Part shown: positions 1-8,263 of the stretch, piece by piece | Position numbering within the stretch: the stretch's first letter is position 1 | Layout of the letters: every line of letters starts with the position of its first letter | Source: Nitrososphaera sp. | GTDB taxonomy: Archaea; Thermoproteota; Nitrososphaeria; Nitrososphaerales; Nitrososphaeraceae | NCBI GenBank assembly: GCA_039938515.1 | Contig: JBDUUL010000010.1 | Coordinates: forward strand, 124,001 to 188,000 | Reading direction: 5' to 3' | Length of the DNA stretch: 64,000 nucleotides | Notes under the pieces: model-generated | What the model was told of the DNA's origin: nothing | Seen by the model: only the letters and a program-made list of their open reading frames with translations | Database searches by the model: none | Made by a program: the position numbers and the translations under genes

Positions 1-68
1 CTCATGCTGATCAGCTAAACCGCGAGCTTTTTGCATTTCTGAAGGCAGAGCGAAAGCCCGGCCGATAA
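1..68 (+). CDS. C-terminal end of a probable alpha/beta hydrolase (5' part outside window)
   Basis: An open frame enters from the left edge and stops at the TAA at 66-68. The last 21 residues read HADQLNRELFAFLKAERKPGR. A His followed within a few residues by a D/E-x-x-N-R-x-L-x-x-F-L helix is the usual end of alpha/beta-hydrolase-fold proteins, where the His is the third member of the catalytic triad. Only this tail is visible, so the substrate cannot be guessed. It converges with the receiver gene, whose stop lies 5 bases further on. Confidence 0.55.
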   Translation, partial: HADQLNRELFAFLKAERKPGR

Positions 69-73
69 AGCGA

Positions 74-511
74 TCAGTCGGAATTTTTCTCGAGCAATAC
101 CCCGAGCTCGGACAAGAGAAATTTTGACAGTCTTGCAATGGAGACGGGCTTGATGATAAAAGTATGTCCATTTAGTTTCGGATAACTTCTTCTGTATTCG
201 TCAATATAGTTCTCGGATGCGGTAATGAAGACGACTAGGGCATCCTGCGCTGACTCGAGTGCCTTCTGGCAAAACTCTAAGCCGTTCATTTTGGGCATGA
301 GGACGTCAATTAGCAGTATATGATAGCTGTCATGCTCAATGCTCTTCAGGGCGTCGAGCGGTTCGGTAAAGGCGCTAACAGTGAAAGGGCCTTTGCTTTC
401 GAGACCCCTTTTCAGGGTCGCTGCGGTGTCTCGCTCATCGTCAATAACAAGGACTGAAAACCCGTGGTGATTTTCAACGCGAGTCACCTGCTTTGCGGTT
501 CCTACATTCAC
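74..511 (-). CDS. Stand-alone CheY-like response regulator receiver protein
   Basis: This is a 145-residue single-domain receiver. The acidic pair lies in VIDDE near residue 23, the phospho-acceptor Asp in LLIDVLMPKMNG near residue 69, the conserved Thr/Ser in FITASE near residue 96, and the switch Lys in IIKPVS near residue 121. There is no output domain after the receiver, so the signal must pass by protein contact, as with CheY. No histidine kinase is in the window. The GTG start lies about 26 bases after a TATA-like box (531-540), so the transcript is probably leaderless. It is divergent from the ribbon-helix-helix-like gene at 669, which is a possible partner by position only. Confidence 0.85.
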   Translation of the reverse strand: MNVGTAKQVTRVENHHGFSVLVIDDERDTAATLKRGLESKGPFTVSAFTEPLDALKSIEHDSYHILLIDVLMPKMNGLEFCQKALESAQDALVVFITASENYIDEYRRSYPKLNGHTFIIKPVSIARLSKFLLSELGVLLEKNSD

Positions 512-530
512 AATACTTGAGGCTCGAGCG

Positions 531-540
531 CAGTATAAAG
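531..540 (-). promoter_or_regulatory. TATA box (BoxA) for the receiver gene
   Basis: On the minus strand this reads CTTTATACTG, close to the archaeal BoxA consensus. It is centred about 26 bases upstream of the GTG at 511, which fits a leaderless mRNA. Confidence 0.5.
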
Positions 541-603
541 GAGTCCGGTTTACGCAGTAAGCATATGCCCGAAAATCCCCTGTTCATGGCAGGTTATGTG
601 CAC

Positions 604-621
604 TGTACGAAAATTCGTACA
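604..621. promoter_or_regulatory. Perfect 8+2+8 inverted repeat, probable operator
   Basis: TGTACGAA and TTCGTACA are perfect reverse complements separated by AA. The site lies 48 bases before the ATG of the ribbon-helix-helix-like protein at 669, just upstream of where its TATA region should be, and 93 bases before the divergent receiver gene. Ribbon-helix-helix dimers commonly bind such short palindromes, so autoregulation is the simplest reading, but binding is inferred. Confidence 0.55.
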
Positions 622-668
622 AAGCAAAAAGGCTAAAAGGTGGTCAATTCCCAAAGGGCAGCACAGCG

Positions 669-1211
669 ATGCCTGCTTCTCACGATGGCAAATCAGGATC
701 GAAAACGGCTAGTTTTCGAATAGACAACACCTTGCTTGAAGAACTTCAGCAGGAGGCCGCGCAGAAAGAGATTAGCCTGAACACTCTTGCAAACCAGATT
801 TTTCGAGAGTACATTGAGTGGTATGCAAACGCTCCCAAGGCCGGCTACGTGACTGTAAGGCGATCGCTTTTGGAAGAGATTCTGAAAAATTCTACCGAGC
901 AGCAGATTCTCGAGTACGCAAGAATTACCGCCAAAGAATCAAGGGACATAAACCTGATTCTGACAAACGAATACACACTCGCCTCTGCGCTCAAAGTCAT
1001 CGAGCACAAGATCAAAATTTCCGGCTACAAGTACAGGCGCGAACTCAAGGGCAATACTCAGTCTTATGTCATACAGCATGACCTTGGTCGCAAATGGTCA
1101 ATGTATCTGGCGGCGCTATTCAAGATGGAGTTTGAAGAACTCGGCCGCGGCGGGACAGAGTTTGAGATACTGGACAACACAATCGTTTTCAGGGTAAGGA
1201 TGGATGATTGA
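669..1211 (+). CDS. Ribbon-helix-helix-like protein, possible transcription regulator
   Basis: This protein has 180 residues. Residues 15-50 (SFRIDNTLLEELQQEA, then a second helix LNTLANQIFREYIEW) have the short beta-strand plus two-helix pattern of ribbon-helix-helix DNA-binding proteins. The remaining 130 residues form an unrecognised alpha/beta domain with conserved-looking aromatic residues near the end. The ATG at 669 follows a purine-rich stretch. A perfect palindrome at 604-621 lies just upstream and could be its operator. It is divergent from a receiver protein. The DNA-binding assignment rests on pattern only, and the C-terminal domain function is unknown. Confidence 0.6.
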   Translation: MPASHDGKSGSKTASFRIDNTLLEELQQEAAQKEISLNTLANQIFREYIEWYANAPKAGYVTVRRSLLEEILKNSTEQQILEYARITAKESRDINLILTNEYTLASALKVIEHKIKISGYKYRRELKGNTQSYVIQHDLGRKWSMYLAALFKMEFEELGRGGTEFEILDNTIVFRVRMDD

Positions 1212-1446
1212 GCTGGGCCTGCATCACCTGCAAACTTCCCTTGAAGCGTTGCCCGGCTGCTAGAGCATTATGTTAAGCAATTCAAGCCAGTCTTGCATAC
1301 TCTGTTGAGACGGCCTGAAGCATTCTCGGATTGGTCTGGCATTGAGAGACCCAGGAGCTATGTTATGTGATAATTCACGCTCTCAATTCTCGAGTCGTCT
1401 GTCATGAGCGGCGGGTTTGGGGGCCGCCGCGTCTCAACTGTAATTG

Positions 1447-1494
1447 TTGACAGTCTAAAAACATACACAATGTTTTTACGCCTAGAATGTCAAT
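1447..1494. repeat. Nested inverted repeats before the membrane/zinc-ribbon gene
   Basis: An 8+5+8 inverted repeat (AAAAACAT at 1457-1464, ATGTTTTT at 1470-1477) sits inside a wider TTGACA...TGTCAA pair. It lies in the 295-base gap between 1211 and 1507 and would overlap or flank the promoter of the downstream gene. It could be an operator or a weak RNA hairpin. Nothing else recognisable was seen in this gap. Confidence 0.35.
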
Positions 1495-1506
1495 AGACTA
1501 CCAGCC

Positions 1507-1830
1507 TTGAACCCTAGCACGAAAGCATTCCTTTCGAACCAATTGATGTGGATAGGCATATCGCTTGGCATCAGCTTTGCGATTTCAATCCTCCTGCCGT
1601 TTCCGGTTTCGATCGTGGTGATAATCGGGGTATTTCTGGGAATCAACTACTATATCAGAAGGCGCATGTTCCAGAGGATGGGGGGAGGCGGACTGGGAGG
1701 CTCGTTCCTTGGCGGTGGCATCGGCGGCCAGTCAAGGGGCGTCAGCTACTATTGCCTCGCCTGTGGCCAGAAATACAACGGCGGATCATGTCCTCGCTGC
1801 GGCTCGAAAATGAAAAAGGCCGAATTCTGA
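1507..1830 (+). CDS. Small membrane protein with glycine-rich linker and C-terminal zinc ribbon
   Basis: This protein has 107 residues. One or two membrane segments lie at about residues 12-50 (rich in I, L, V, F), followed by an RRR stop-transfer patch, a glycine-rich linker (about residues 58-78), and a four-cysteine zinc ribbon of CxxC...CxxC type (CLACGQ, CPRCGS). The basic patch suggests that the zinc ribbon faces the cytosol. The start is TTG, with a T-rich promoter-like stretch about 30 bases upstream. The specific role is not recognised; possibilities are a membrane-tethered nucleic-acid-binding or adaptor protein. Confidence 0.7.
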   Translation: MNPSTKAFLSNQLMWIGISLGISFAISILLPFPVSIVVIIGVFLGINYYIRRRMFQRMGGGGLGGSFLGGGIGGQSRGVSYYCLACGQKYNGGSCPRCGSKMKKAEF

Positions 1831-1848
1831 AATCGGCTGAGAAATAGC

Positions 1849-2805
1849 TCAGGCGCTCGTAGTCGCCTGAGAAAGCTTTGTTTTAGATACCTTATCAAGC
1901 ACTGCTACAAGCGATTTTACTCCCTCTCGCACGCTGCGCGCGGGAGAATACCCAAGCTCCGATTTTATCAGGGCAATGTCTGCCAGGGTGTCCTGGACGT
2001 AGTTCTTTATGGGGTTGTTGACATACTTTGGCGTGATGTCGGTGCCGAGGTTATCGTTGATTAGCTCAATTACCTGGTTGAAGGTCGTCTCGACTCCTGT
2101 TCCGACGTTGTATATCCCGAATTCTTTACCCGAGCGCATTGCAAGCAGGTTTGCGCTGACCACGTCCTGCACGTATGTAAAGTCCCGCGACTGGCTCCCG
2201 TCGCCGTAAATCACCGGCGAGATGCCCTCCGCCATGTCCCATAGAAACTGGGAGATGTTGTTGGCAAACTTGCCCTTGTGCCGCTCGTTTGGGCCGTAAA
2301 CGCTAAAGTACCGCAGGCCGATGCATGGCACCCCATACTCCAGATAGTACGACCGCGCGGCTATCTCCCTGCAGTAAAAAGAAGTCTCGTAAAAGGTCTT
2401 GGGCGAGATTACCTGTCCCTCGTTAAAAGGCATCGGGAGTCCATTGTAGATGGAGCTCGAAGAAGCGTAAATGACCTTGCGTACCTTGCCCGACCTCCGC
2501 GCTGCTTCCATGACGTTCATAAATCCCATGATGTTCACGTCGATCCCTTCCCTGGGGTCTTCTGCAAACATTGGCGAGGAGCTCTTTGCCGCGTCGTGAA
2601 AGATATAGTCGCAGCCAGACGATGCCTTCTTTACCGCTTCATAGTCCATCACGCTCCCGCGCACAAACTCTATCCCTTTTTCGAGGTTTGAGGTCGTGCC
2701 GAGCGACAGGTCGTCAAGCACGACTATCTCGTTGCCCTCCCTTCTCAGAGTATTAGCAATATTTGAGCCGATAAAGCCGGCGCCGCCAGTCACAAGGATT
2801 TTCAT
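1849..2805 (-). CDS. NAD-dependent sugar-nucleotide epimerase/dehydratase family protein (SDR)
   Basis: This is an extended short-chain dehydrogenase of the UDP-glucose 4-epimerase type, about 318 residues from the preferred ATG at 2805 (MKILVTGGAGFIGSN); an upstream in-frame start at 2829 would add eight residues. Visible features are the NAD-binding GGAGFIGS, VLDDLS after the second strand, the serine region YASSSSIY, and the sugar-binding LRYFSVYGP. The catalytic Tyr is present, but the position four residues later, Lys in the YxxxK motif, is Phe (YETSF). The rest of the alignment is ungapped, so this looks like a real substitution. The gene heads a glycan cluster with a glycosyltransferase and flippase, suggesting synthesis of an activated sugar. 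Confidence 0.85.
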   Translation of the reverse strand: MKILVTGGAGFIGSNIANTLRREGNEIVVLDDLSLGTTSNLEKGIEFVRGSVMDYEAVKKASSGCDYIFHDAAKSSSPMFAEDPREGIDVNIMGFMNVMEAARRSGKVRKVIYASSSSIYNGLPMPFNEGQVISPKTFYETSFYCREIAARSYYLEYGVPCIGLRYFSVYGPNERHKGKFANNISQFLWDMAEGISPVIYGDGSQSRDFTYVQDVVSANLLAMRSGKEFGIYNVGTGVETTFNQVIELINDNLGTDITPKYVNNPIKNYVQDTLADIALIKSELGYSPARSVREGVKSLVAVLDKVSKTKLSQATTSA

Positions 2806-2893
2806 TCCGATCACTGCTTCCTCAAACAATCCTTATAACGGGTTCCGCAAAATCTAGCATTAGGCTTATCAAATATCCCGTTTGCCGCCATTC

Positions 2894-3787
2894 TTACACG
2901 AGTCGAAAATATGCCATGCAGAACCAGAACCTGGCACGAAACGCCCTGATTCCATCCCGAAACGGCGGAATGACGAGCCTTGCAATAGCCTGCTTCTTGG
3001 TTATCATGTTATACTGCCTGTAGATGTGGCCTTCCTCGATCTGCTGCTTTTTTGGAACGTATATCGCGTATGGTCTGAACACCGCGCCGGTTCTTCGGTA
3101 CGTCGTGCTCTGGATCTTGGGGTAGTGGTCGGCCGAATAGTTTGCCACCTTTTTCCACACCAGCCCGTTCTTTTCAAATGTGTACTTGATAGCCGCGTCC
3201 TCTCCGTGCGGCAGATTCAGGTCGATGCCCAGGACCGGCTCCCTCTTAACAAGCGTCTGGCCAAAAACACCGTATCGCAGCCTGCCGCACTCGACCGGCA
3301 CATCGATCCGGTAATGGTCTATCCTGCAGCCTTCGACCGCGTCTGAATCCTGCATGTTTGACTTTATCTCCTCAAACCATCCCCTGCGCAGTATGACGTC
3401 TGAATCAATCACGGCGACCCATCTGGTCATCGCCTTTTCAAAGCCAAATTTTGTGGCCTGCCCGAGGTTTAGTTCCGGCTTGACGTAAGTCTCTACCTTG
3501 TCAAAAGAGGACGCGATCTCTAGCGTTCTGTCCTTGGATCCGGAATCCACTACAATTATCCGGCGCACAGGTATTTCCCGGAGAATCGATTCAATGCATT
3601 CCTTTAGAAACTCCTCGGAATTTAGCGTCCTCATGACCACGTCTATAAGCTCGTGTTGCTGTCCTTTTGCGTCAGGTCTATGCGGTAAGGTGCTTTCGCC
3701 CTTTTTCACCAGCCCGCCGCCAGCGCCCGTTGAATCTGAATCTGGAACCCTGCCAGAAGAGTCGGGCGGTATTGTAGTCGTTGCCAT
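2894..3787 (-). CDS. Family 2 glycosyltransferase
   Basis: This protein has about 297 residues. The GT-A core is clear: ELIDVVMRTLNSEEFLKECI at the N-terminus, VVDSGSKDRT for nucleotide binding, and the metal-binding DxD in VIDSDVILRRGW. A variable N-terminal segment of about 45 residues precedes the domain and could be disordered. No strong membrane segment is visible, so it probably acts at the inner face of the membrane, adding a sugar from a nucleotide donor to a lipid-linked or protein acceptor. The ATG at 3787 is preferred; a GTG at 3799 lies about 26 bases after a TATA-like GTATTTAG and is also possible. Confidence 0.85.
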   Translation of the reverse strand: MATTTIPPDSSGRVPDSDSTGAGGGLVKKGESTLPHRPDAKGQQHELIDVVMRTLNSEEFLKECIESILREIPVRRIIVVDSGSKDRTLEIASSFDKVETYVKPELNLGQATKFGFEKAMTRWVAVIDSDVILRRGWFEEIKSNMQDSDAVEGCRIDHYRIDVPVECGRLRYGVFGQTLVKREPVLGIDLNLPHGEDAAIKYTFEKNGLVWKKVANYSADHYPKIQSTTYRRTGAVFRPYAIYVPKKQQIEEGHIYRQYNMITKKQAIARLVIPPFRDGIRAFRARFWFCMAYFRLV

Positions 3788-3902
3788 TGCCTCGCGCACT
3801 CGAAAATGATCCTAAGAGGCTAAATACAATATCTAATCTTGTTCGGTTTGTTTTTCACCTTAGAATCATAGTGAAGGGTGGTTGTGCAACATTCCGGCGC
3901 AC

Positions 3903-5159
3903 TCAGCCAGACTTCATTGTATTTCCGATGTCGCGGATTAAGCCTGCCGGCGTCTCGTTTAGCCAGACGATGAATGCGCCGTCGGCTCTTCGCCGGTGGC
4001 CGTGTCCTGAGCCCACATACGTCCTCAGCTCGCTGAGGGTGTGCTCTGCAGGGCAGCTCCAGTTTTCGACCGAGTCGCCGGTTTCGGCGGTAACTAACAG
4101 GCTTGTCGCACTCGCTCTCGTCTCACCATCAAGATCGGCTCTTAGCAGTCTCAGCTGCTCCAGATTCGTTCTGGTATCCTTGCCAGCCAGGCCGAAATGC
4201 TTTCCCCATGCATAGCTGTAAGACTGAAACACCAGGTAATCAAGTCCGGCCGCTGCTATTGCCTTATAGTCGACGCCGTGCAGCCTGGCCATCGCGGGGC
4301 CGTAGTTCATGCAGGTGTACGCGCCAAGGCGGCCCTTGCTCTCTTCTCGTCGCACTTCGACGGACAGGGTTCGGTAAAATCTTGCCCACTCAGAGCAGTT
4401 CCATTCAGCGAACTCGTCTATGTGGGAATTTGCAATTTCCATAGCAAGCTTTTGACCTAATGACTCTGTCCAGTCAGTCATCGGTTCACGCCGTCCTTCT
4501 TCCAGCAGGCAGACGTCGCCCTTGCGGTGCGTTCCAGTCTGGCAGAACCTTGATCCTATGAACTTGGAAATTGAGGCTGAGGAATAGTCGAAGGTATTGA
4601 CGCCGGCTGTCTCATTTGCAAATACCCTAAAGCCCATCCCGCCATCGCCGACGAACAGGCCGGTGAAACCAAAGTCGTCTGACAACCGCCTGTACTGCCT
4701 GCATACATAGTGGTCGAACGGATCCCCCCTCTTTACACCATAGTACTCGTCGTCCTGCCCGAACTCCAGAAGCGGGTTGAAGTCATAAGAAAAATTTGAG
4801 CTGTGCCACTTGTGCCCCCCCGTGTCTGTTAATAGTAGCTCGGGATGCCTCGTGGCCACCCACCTGTTTTCGTGAACCCAGAATCCGTACATGACCTCTA
4901 TGCCTGAGTCGTTTAGCAGCCGGACAAACCGCCGCAGATCTGACTGCGTGGGGTGGTAGCTTGACGAGTCATGGGGGCCGTGCCTGTTCAGCCGGACATA
5001 GGCGTCACTCCTATAGCCGTCATAACTTAGAAAAAAGTCAGGCTGCCTGTCTTCCATCATTACCACAAAATCCATCCCGCACCCGGAGAGCATTTCTGCA
5101 GTCTCGCGGTAGGACTCAGGCTTGGATATTCCTAGGTCCAGGCAACCTCCAAGCAGCAT
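3903..5159 (-). CDS. Hypothetical protein, possible glycoside-hydrolase-like TIM barrel
   Basis: This protein has 418 residues and no recognisable signal peptide. It is rich in aromatic and acidic residues. Alternating hydrophobic strands (DFVVMME, EVMYGFWVHEN, GFTGLFVGDGG, LDYLVFQSY) look like the strands of a beta/alpha barrel with acidic residues at strand ends, as in sugar hydrolases. Stretches such as HSSNFSYDFNP and VFQSYSYAWG fit a carbohydrate-binding cleft. The family was not recognised, so the hydrolase reading is an inference from pattern and from its place between a glycosyltransferase and a flippase. It could instead be an inactive barrel involved in glycan assembly. Confidence 0.5.
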   Translation of the reverse strand: MLLGGCLDLGISKPESYRETAEMLSGCGMDFVVMMEDRQPDFFLSYDGYRSDAYVRLNRHGPHDSSSYHPTQSDLRRFVRLLNDSGIEVMYGFWVHENRWVATRHPELLLTDTGGHKWHSSNFSYDFNPLLEFGQDDEYYGVKRGDPFDHYVCRQYRRLSDDFGFTGLFVGDGGMGFRVFANETAGVNTFDYSSASISKFIGSRFCQTGTHRKGDVCLLEEGRREPMTDWTESLGQKLAMEIANSHIDEFAEWNCSEWARFYRTLSVEVRREESKGRLGAYTCMNYGPAMARLHGVDYKAIAAAGLDYLVFQSYSYAWGKHFGLAGKDTRTNLEQLRLLRADLDGETRASATSLLVTAETGDSVENWSCPAEHTLSELRTYVGSGHGHRRRADGAFIVWLNETPAGLIRDIGNTMKSG

Positions 5160-5335
5160 CTATCGTACAAATCAGGGTGATTCGTATTAACGGCTGCATG
5201 GCCTGTGACAAAAGTAACAGCTGTCTCTGATAGAAGAATCAACTCGAAGGCATAAAAAAATTGTCAGTACCGTTTCCAGTGTATTGTCGCCTTTTGCAGT
5301 TTTTCCTACTCGGGCCCCTGGTATGATGTAGATCC

Positions 5336-6880
5336 ATGAGCAAGAACATCAGGATCGGCTACTCGGGCTTTATCTCATTTGGCTCACGGATCCTCAGTCT
5401 GTTTACCGGGCTTATCTTTATCACGCTTGTCACCCGTAACCTGACCCAGTATGATTTTGGTCTCTGGCAGCTGATTCTTTCCATAGTGTCGTATGCAGTC
5501 CTGCCCAACGTCGTTGTTGACTATTGGATCCTGCGCGATATTGCCCGGGGCCAGAGGGAGGCAACAACTGCACTCCTGTTTTCGCTCATAATAGCATCCG
5601 GGGGCCTTGCGATGTACATCCTTATCTCGACTTTCTCGGCACCAAGGGTCGGCGGCCAGTTCCTGTTCTTTGTCGTAGCCATGGCGCAGGTCCCGCTCTC
5701 GTACCTGTCAATCACCCTTCAGACAGTCTCCCAGGCTGCAAGGCCCCAGTCTGTCGGAGTCGCGTTCATGGTCTTTGAGTCTGTCAAGGTTGCGGTAGCT
5801 GCTCTCTCGTTTTTTGTATTCGGAATCAACCTGAACGTCGCAATCACTGCTGTACTCCTGGCCCTTGTCGCCCAGTGTATAGTGCTCCTGGCAATGCAGC
5901 CGAGGTACTTGTACAAGCGCTCGTTTAGCCGCGAGGCGGTAAGCCGGTGGCTCAAGATGTCATGGCTGCCGGCATTTGCAACCTTTGCCGGCTACATAGG
6001 AACGGTGGACAGCCTGCTTGTCACCGCAATCACCGCTTCGACGCTTGTGCTTGCAAACTATCGGGCGGCAAATGTAATCGCGGCGATGGTCTCACACGCT
6101 AGCGCCTTTGCAGTTGCGCTATATCCAAAGCTAATCGGAGGCGCGGCGACGGAGGTTTCCCGGTACGTGATGACCCTGACAATGATGTTTACCATTCCAA
6201 TGTCTGCAGGCATTTTCGTGCTTTCGATACCCTTGCTCTCTATTCTTGGCCCAAGCTACGGCAGCGCATACATGGTCCTGTGGATTGGTATTCCAATCAC
6301 AGCGATTGGCTCTGCACACCAGATTTTCGAGGCAGTTTTAATGGGGCATGAGAAGGTCGACGTTTCTCAAAAGTCATCATTTCGAGATTACTCTAAGAGC
6401 CGTCTTATCACCGTACCCAGCATTACGCTCTTTGGAAGTATAATCTCCCTTGCCGCTCTTGCGGTCGTGACATACTGGCTGAACTCACTTCACGCCTCTC
6501 CGGTTACCATGGCGGTTGCCTGGTCTGCAATCGTAATCTGCATCTCCTCTCCCGGGTTGATAATCAAGTGGAGGATGATGAAGCGCTCAAAAACAACGTT
6601 TAGCATCCCCTGGAAGAACATCGCAATCTACGGCGGCGCCTCTGCGGTGATGGTGGCGGCACTTGTAGCGACGGGCGCGACCAATATCAGGCACTCGTCA
6701 ACGATTGACCTAGTTCTCAAACTTACCGCATATCTTGCCCTGGGCTCGGCCGTGTACTTTGGGATCTTGTTCGCGCTCGACTCCACATTCCGCCTACTTG
6801 TCTTCAAGTCTATCGACATGGCCAAGGCGGTAATTGCGCCGCGGGGAAGGACGCCTGCGAGCGACAGTTCTGCCGCATGA
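5336..6880 (+). CDS. Polysaccharide flippase (Wzx/MATE-like)
   Basis: This is a 514-residue integral membrane protein with about twelve to fourteen hydrophobic segments spread over its whole length, beginning at GFISFGSRILSLFTGLIFI. The N-terminal RIGYSGFISFGSR...LTQYDFGLWQL pattern is typical of polysaccharide biosynthesis (Wzx/RfbX) flippases, which move lipid-linked oligosaccharides across the membrane. The ATG start at 5336 follows a 176-base gap. With the epimerase, glycosyltransferase and barrel protein it forms a small set for surface glycan or N-glycan assembly, though it lies on the opposite strand from them. Confidence 0.85.
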   Translation: MSKNIRIGYSGFISFGSRILSLFTGLIFITLVTRNLTQYDFGLWQLILSIVSYAVLPNVVVDYWILRDIARGQREATTALLFSLIIASGGLAMYILISTFSAPRVGGQFLFFVVAMAQVPLSYLSITLQTVSQAARPQSVGVAFMVFESVKVAVAALSFFVFGINLNVAITAVLLALVAQCIVLLAMQPRYLYKRSFSREAVSRWLKMSWLPAFATFAGYIGTVDSLLVTAITASTLVLANYRAANVIAAMVSHASAFAVALYPKLIGGAATEVSRYVMTLTMMFTIPMSAGIFVLSIPLLSILGPSYGSAYMVLWIGIPITAIGSAHQIFEAVLMGHEKVDVSQKSSFRDYSKSRLITVPSITLFGSIISLAALAVVTYWLNSLHASPVTMAVAWSAIVICISSPGLIIKWRMMKRSKTTFSIPWKNIAIYGGASAVMVAALVATGATNIRHSSTIDLVLKLTAYLALGSAVYFGILFALDSTFRLLVFKSIDMAKAVIAPRGRTPASDSSAA

Positions 6881-7022
6881 GCCGCAGCTGCCGCGCTTTT
6901 CATTTTGCCGAAAAACCAACCTTGATTGCGAATCACACATCCAACAGTAATGTATCAATCTGTTGCGGCGGTGCGGGTGGAGGACTAAACTCTTTTATTG
7001 ACAGCGCGTCGATTTTTCCCTG

Positions 7023-8201
7023 TTGAGGCTCATTATCTACACTGGCAAGGGAGGCACCGGCAAAACTGTAACGTCATGCGCGACGGCCCTGCGTATTGCC
7101 AGCAAAGGCCGCAATACAATGGTAATGTCTGCGGATCCTGCTCATACTCTCAGTGACGCGTTCATGATGACTGAAATCGCAAATGAGCCGAGGCAGGTCG
7201 CCCCGAACCTCACTGCGCTTCAGATAGACCCAGTCTCGGAAATGAGCCGCCAGTACAACACCATCCTGTCCTACATGGCGGCCATCTTTTCTGCAAAGGG
7301 AATCGACGAGACGCTTGCTTATGAAATAGCCATGCTCCCCGGCATGACGCAGCTGTTCTCGCTTTTGAAAATCGAGGAGGTTAACAGAGACAAGTCTTTT
7401 GACACCATAGTGCTCGACATGCCGGCTTCTGGCGAGGCGCTACGCTATCTCTATTTCCCAAAGCTCGTCGGTAGCATCGGCCGCAAGCTTACCGGACTTG
7501 CCGGCCTTTTCTCCGGCTTTGCAAAGGTATTCCAGCCAGTTTCCAAAATCCCAGCCCCGTCAAAAAGCGTCATCCAGAGCGAAATGGAACTTCTCGACAG
7601 GCTTGACCTCCTTTCGGACATAATCAGGGACAACGACGTTACCAGCGTCAGGTTGGTGACAAATCCTGATACGTTTAGCATAGAGAACGCCAAGAGGGCC
7701 CTGATGTCCGCCAGCCTTTACGGGATAAACGTGGACATGGCAATCATCAACAAGGTCATGGCAGAATCCACGGACGAATATTACGAAAAGTGGGCCACTT
7801 TTCAGAGAGGCAAGGTGGACGAGGCCAAGGCAAACTTTTACCCGCTTCCGATAAGAGAAGCCCAGCTTTACGGCACTGAACTCCGTGGCGTCGAAATGTT
7901 AGTGAAGCATGCTGAGGTAGTCTTTGGAAACGACGCGCCCGACCAGATCTTTTTCCGGGGCAAGCCCTACACGTTTGCCACCGAGGGTTCTTCCCTTCAC
8001 ATGAGCGTACAAGTTCCGTTCAGCGAAAAGGACGATTTTGACATTGAGCGCTTTGGCGACCGCCTCACCATCTCAGTCAAGACTGCAACCGGAAAAATCG
8101 TAAATATCGTCCCGCTTCCGGTGGCTACTGCCGCCATGAAGCTCTCCCGGGCAAAACTTCACGAGCATAACCTTGACGTTCTTTTTGAAAAAATCACGTG
8201 A
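7023..8201 (+). CDS. ArsA/Get3-family ATPase with C-terminal HSP20-like domain (Get3d-like)
   Basis: This protein has 392 residues. Residues 1-20 contain the deviant Walker A GKGGTGKT; ADPAH (switch I region) lies near residue 40 and VLDMPASGEALR near residue 130. The last 80 residues (LHMSVQVPFSEKDDFDIERF, then IVPLPVATAAMKLSRAKL) match the alpha-crystallin-like ArsA_HSP20 domain that marks Get3d-type proteins of cyanobacteria, plastids and some prokaryotes. Get3 relatives bind hydrophobic helices; the Get3d client is not settled. No membrane segment is seen. It is followed at 62 bases by PspA, suggesting a link to membrane integrity. The start is TTG. Confidence 0.85.
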   Translation: MRLIIYTGKGGTGKTVTSCATALRIASKGRNTMVMSADPAHTLSDAFMMTEIANEPRQVAPNLTALQIDPVSEMSRQYNTILSYMAAIFSAKGIDETLAYEIAMLPGMTQLFSLLKIEEVNRDKSFDTIVLDMPASGEALRYLYFPKLVGSIGRKLTGLAGLFSGFAKVFQPVSKIPAPSKSVIQSEMELLDRLDLLSDIIRDNDVTSVRLVTNPDTFSIENAKRALMSASLYGINVDMAIINKVMAESTDEYYEKWATFQRGKVDEAKANFYPLPIREAQLYGTELRGVEMLVKHAEVVFGNDAPDQIFFRGKPYTFATEGSSLHMSVQVPFSEKDDFDIERFGDRLTISVKTATGKIVNIVPLPVATAAMKLSRAKLHEHNLDVLFEKIT

Positions 8202-8216
8202 ATCAGGCTGGTCTGA

Positions 8217-8229
8217 TTTATTTATATAG
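8217..8229 (+). promoter_or_regulatory. TATA box for the pspA-like gene
   Basis: TTTATTTATATAG is a strong BoxA-like sequence in the 62-base gap after the Get3d-like gene. Transcription would start near 8250, shortly before the TTG at 8264, so pspA can be expressed independently of the upstream ATPase. Confidence 0.55.
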
Positions 8230-8263
8230 TGATTAAGTTAAGTCTAGTCCGGGAATCAAAAGA

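Noticed and set aside
818-1081. 87-residue plus-strand frame inside the RHH-like gene
   Set aside because: Composition is arginine- and serine-rich shadow sequence; the 180-residue frame has the coherent domain pattern.
2278-2691. 137-residue plus-strand frame opposite the epimerase
   Set aside because: The minus strand encodes an intact SDR enzyme with conserved motifs; the plus frame has no domain-like pattern.
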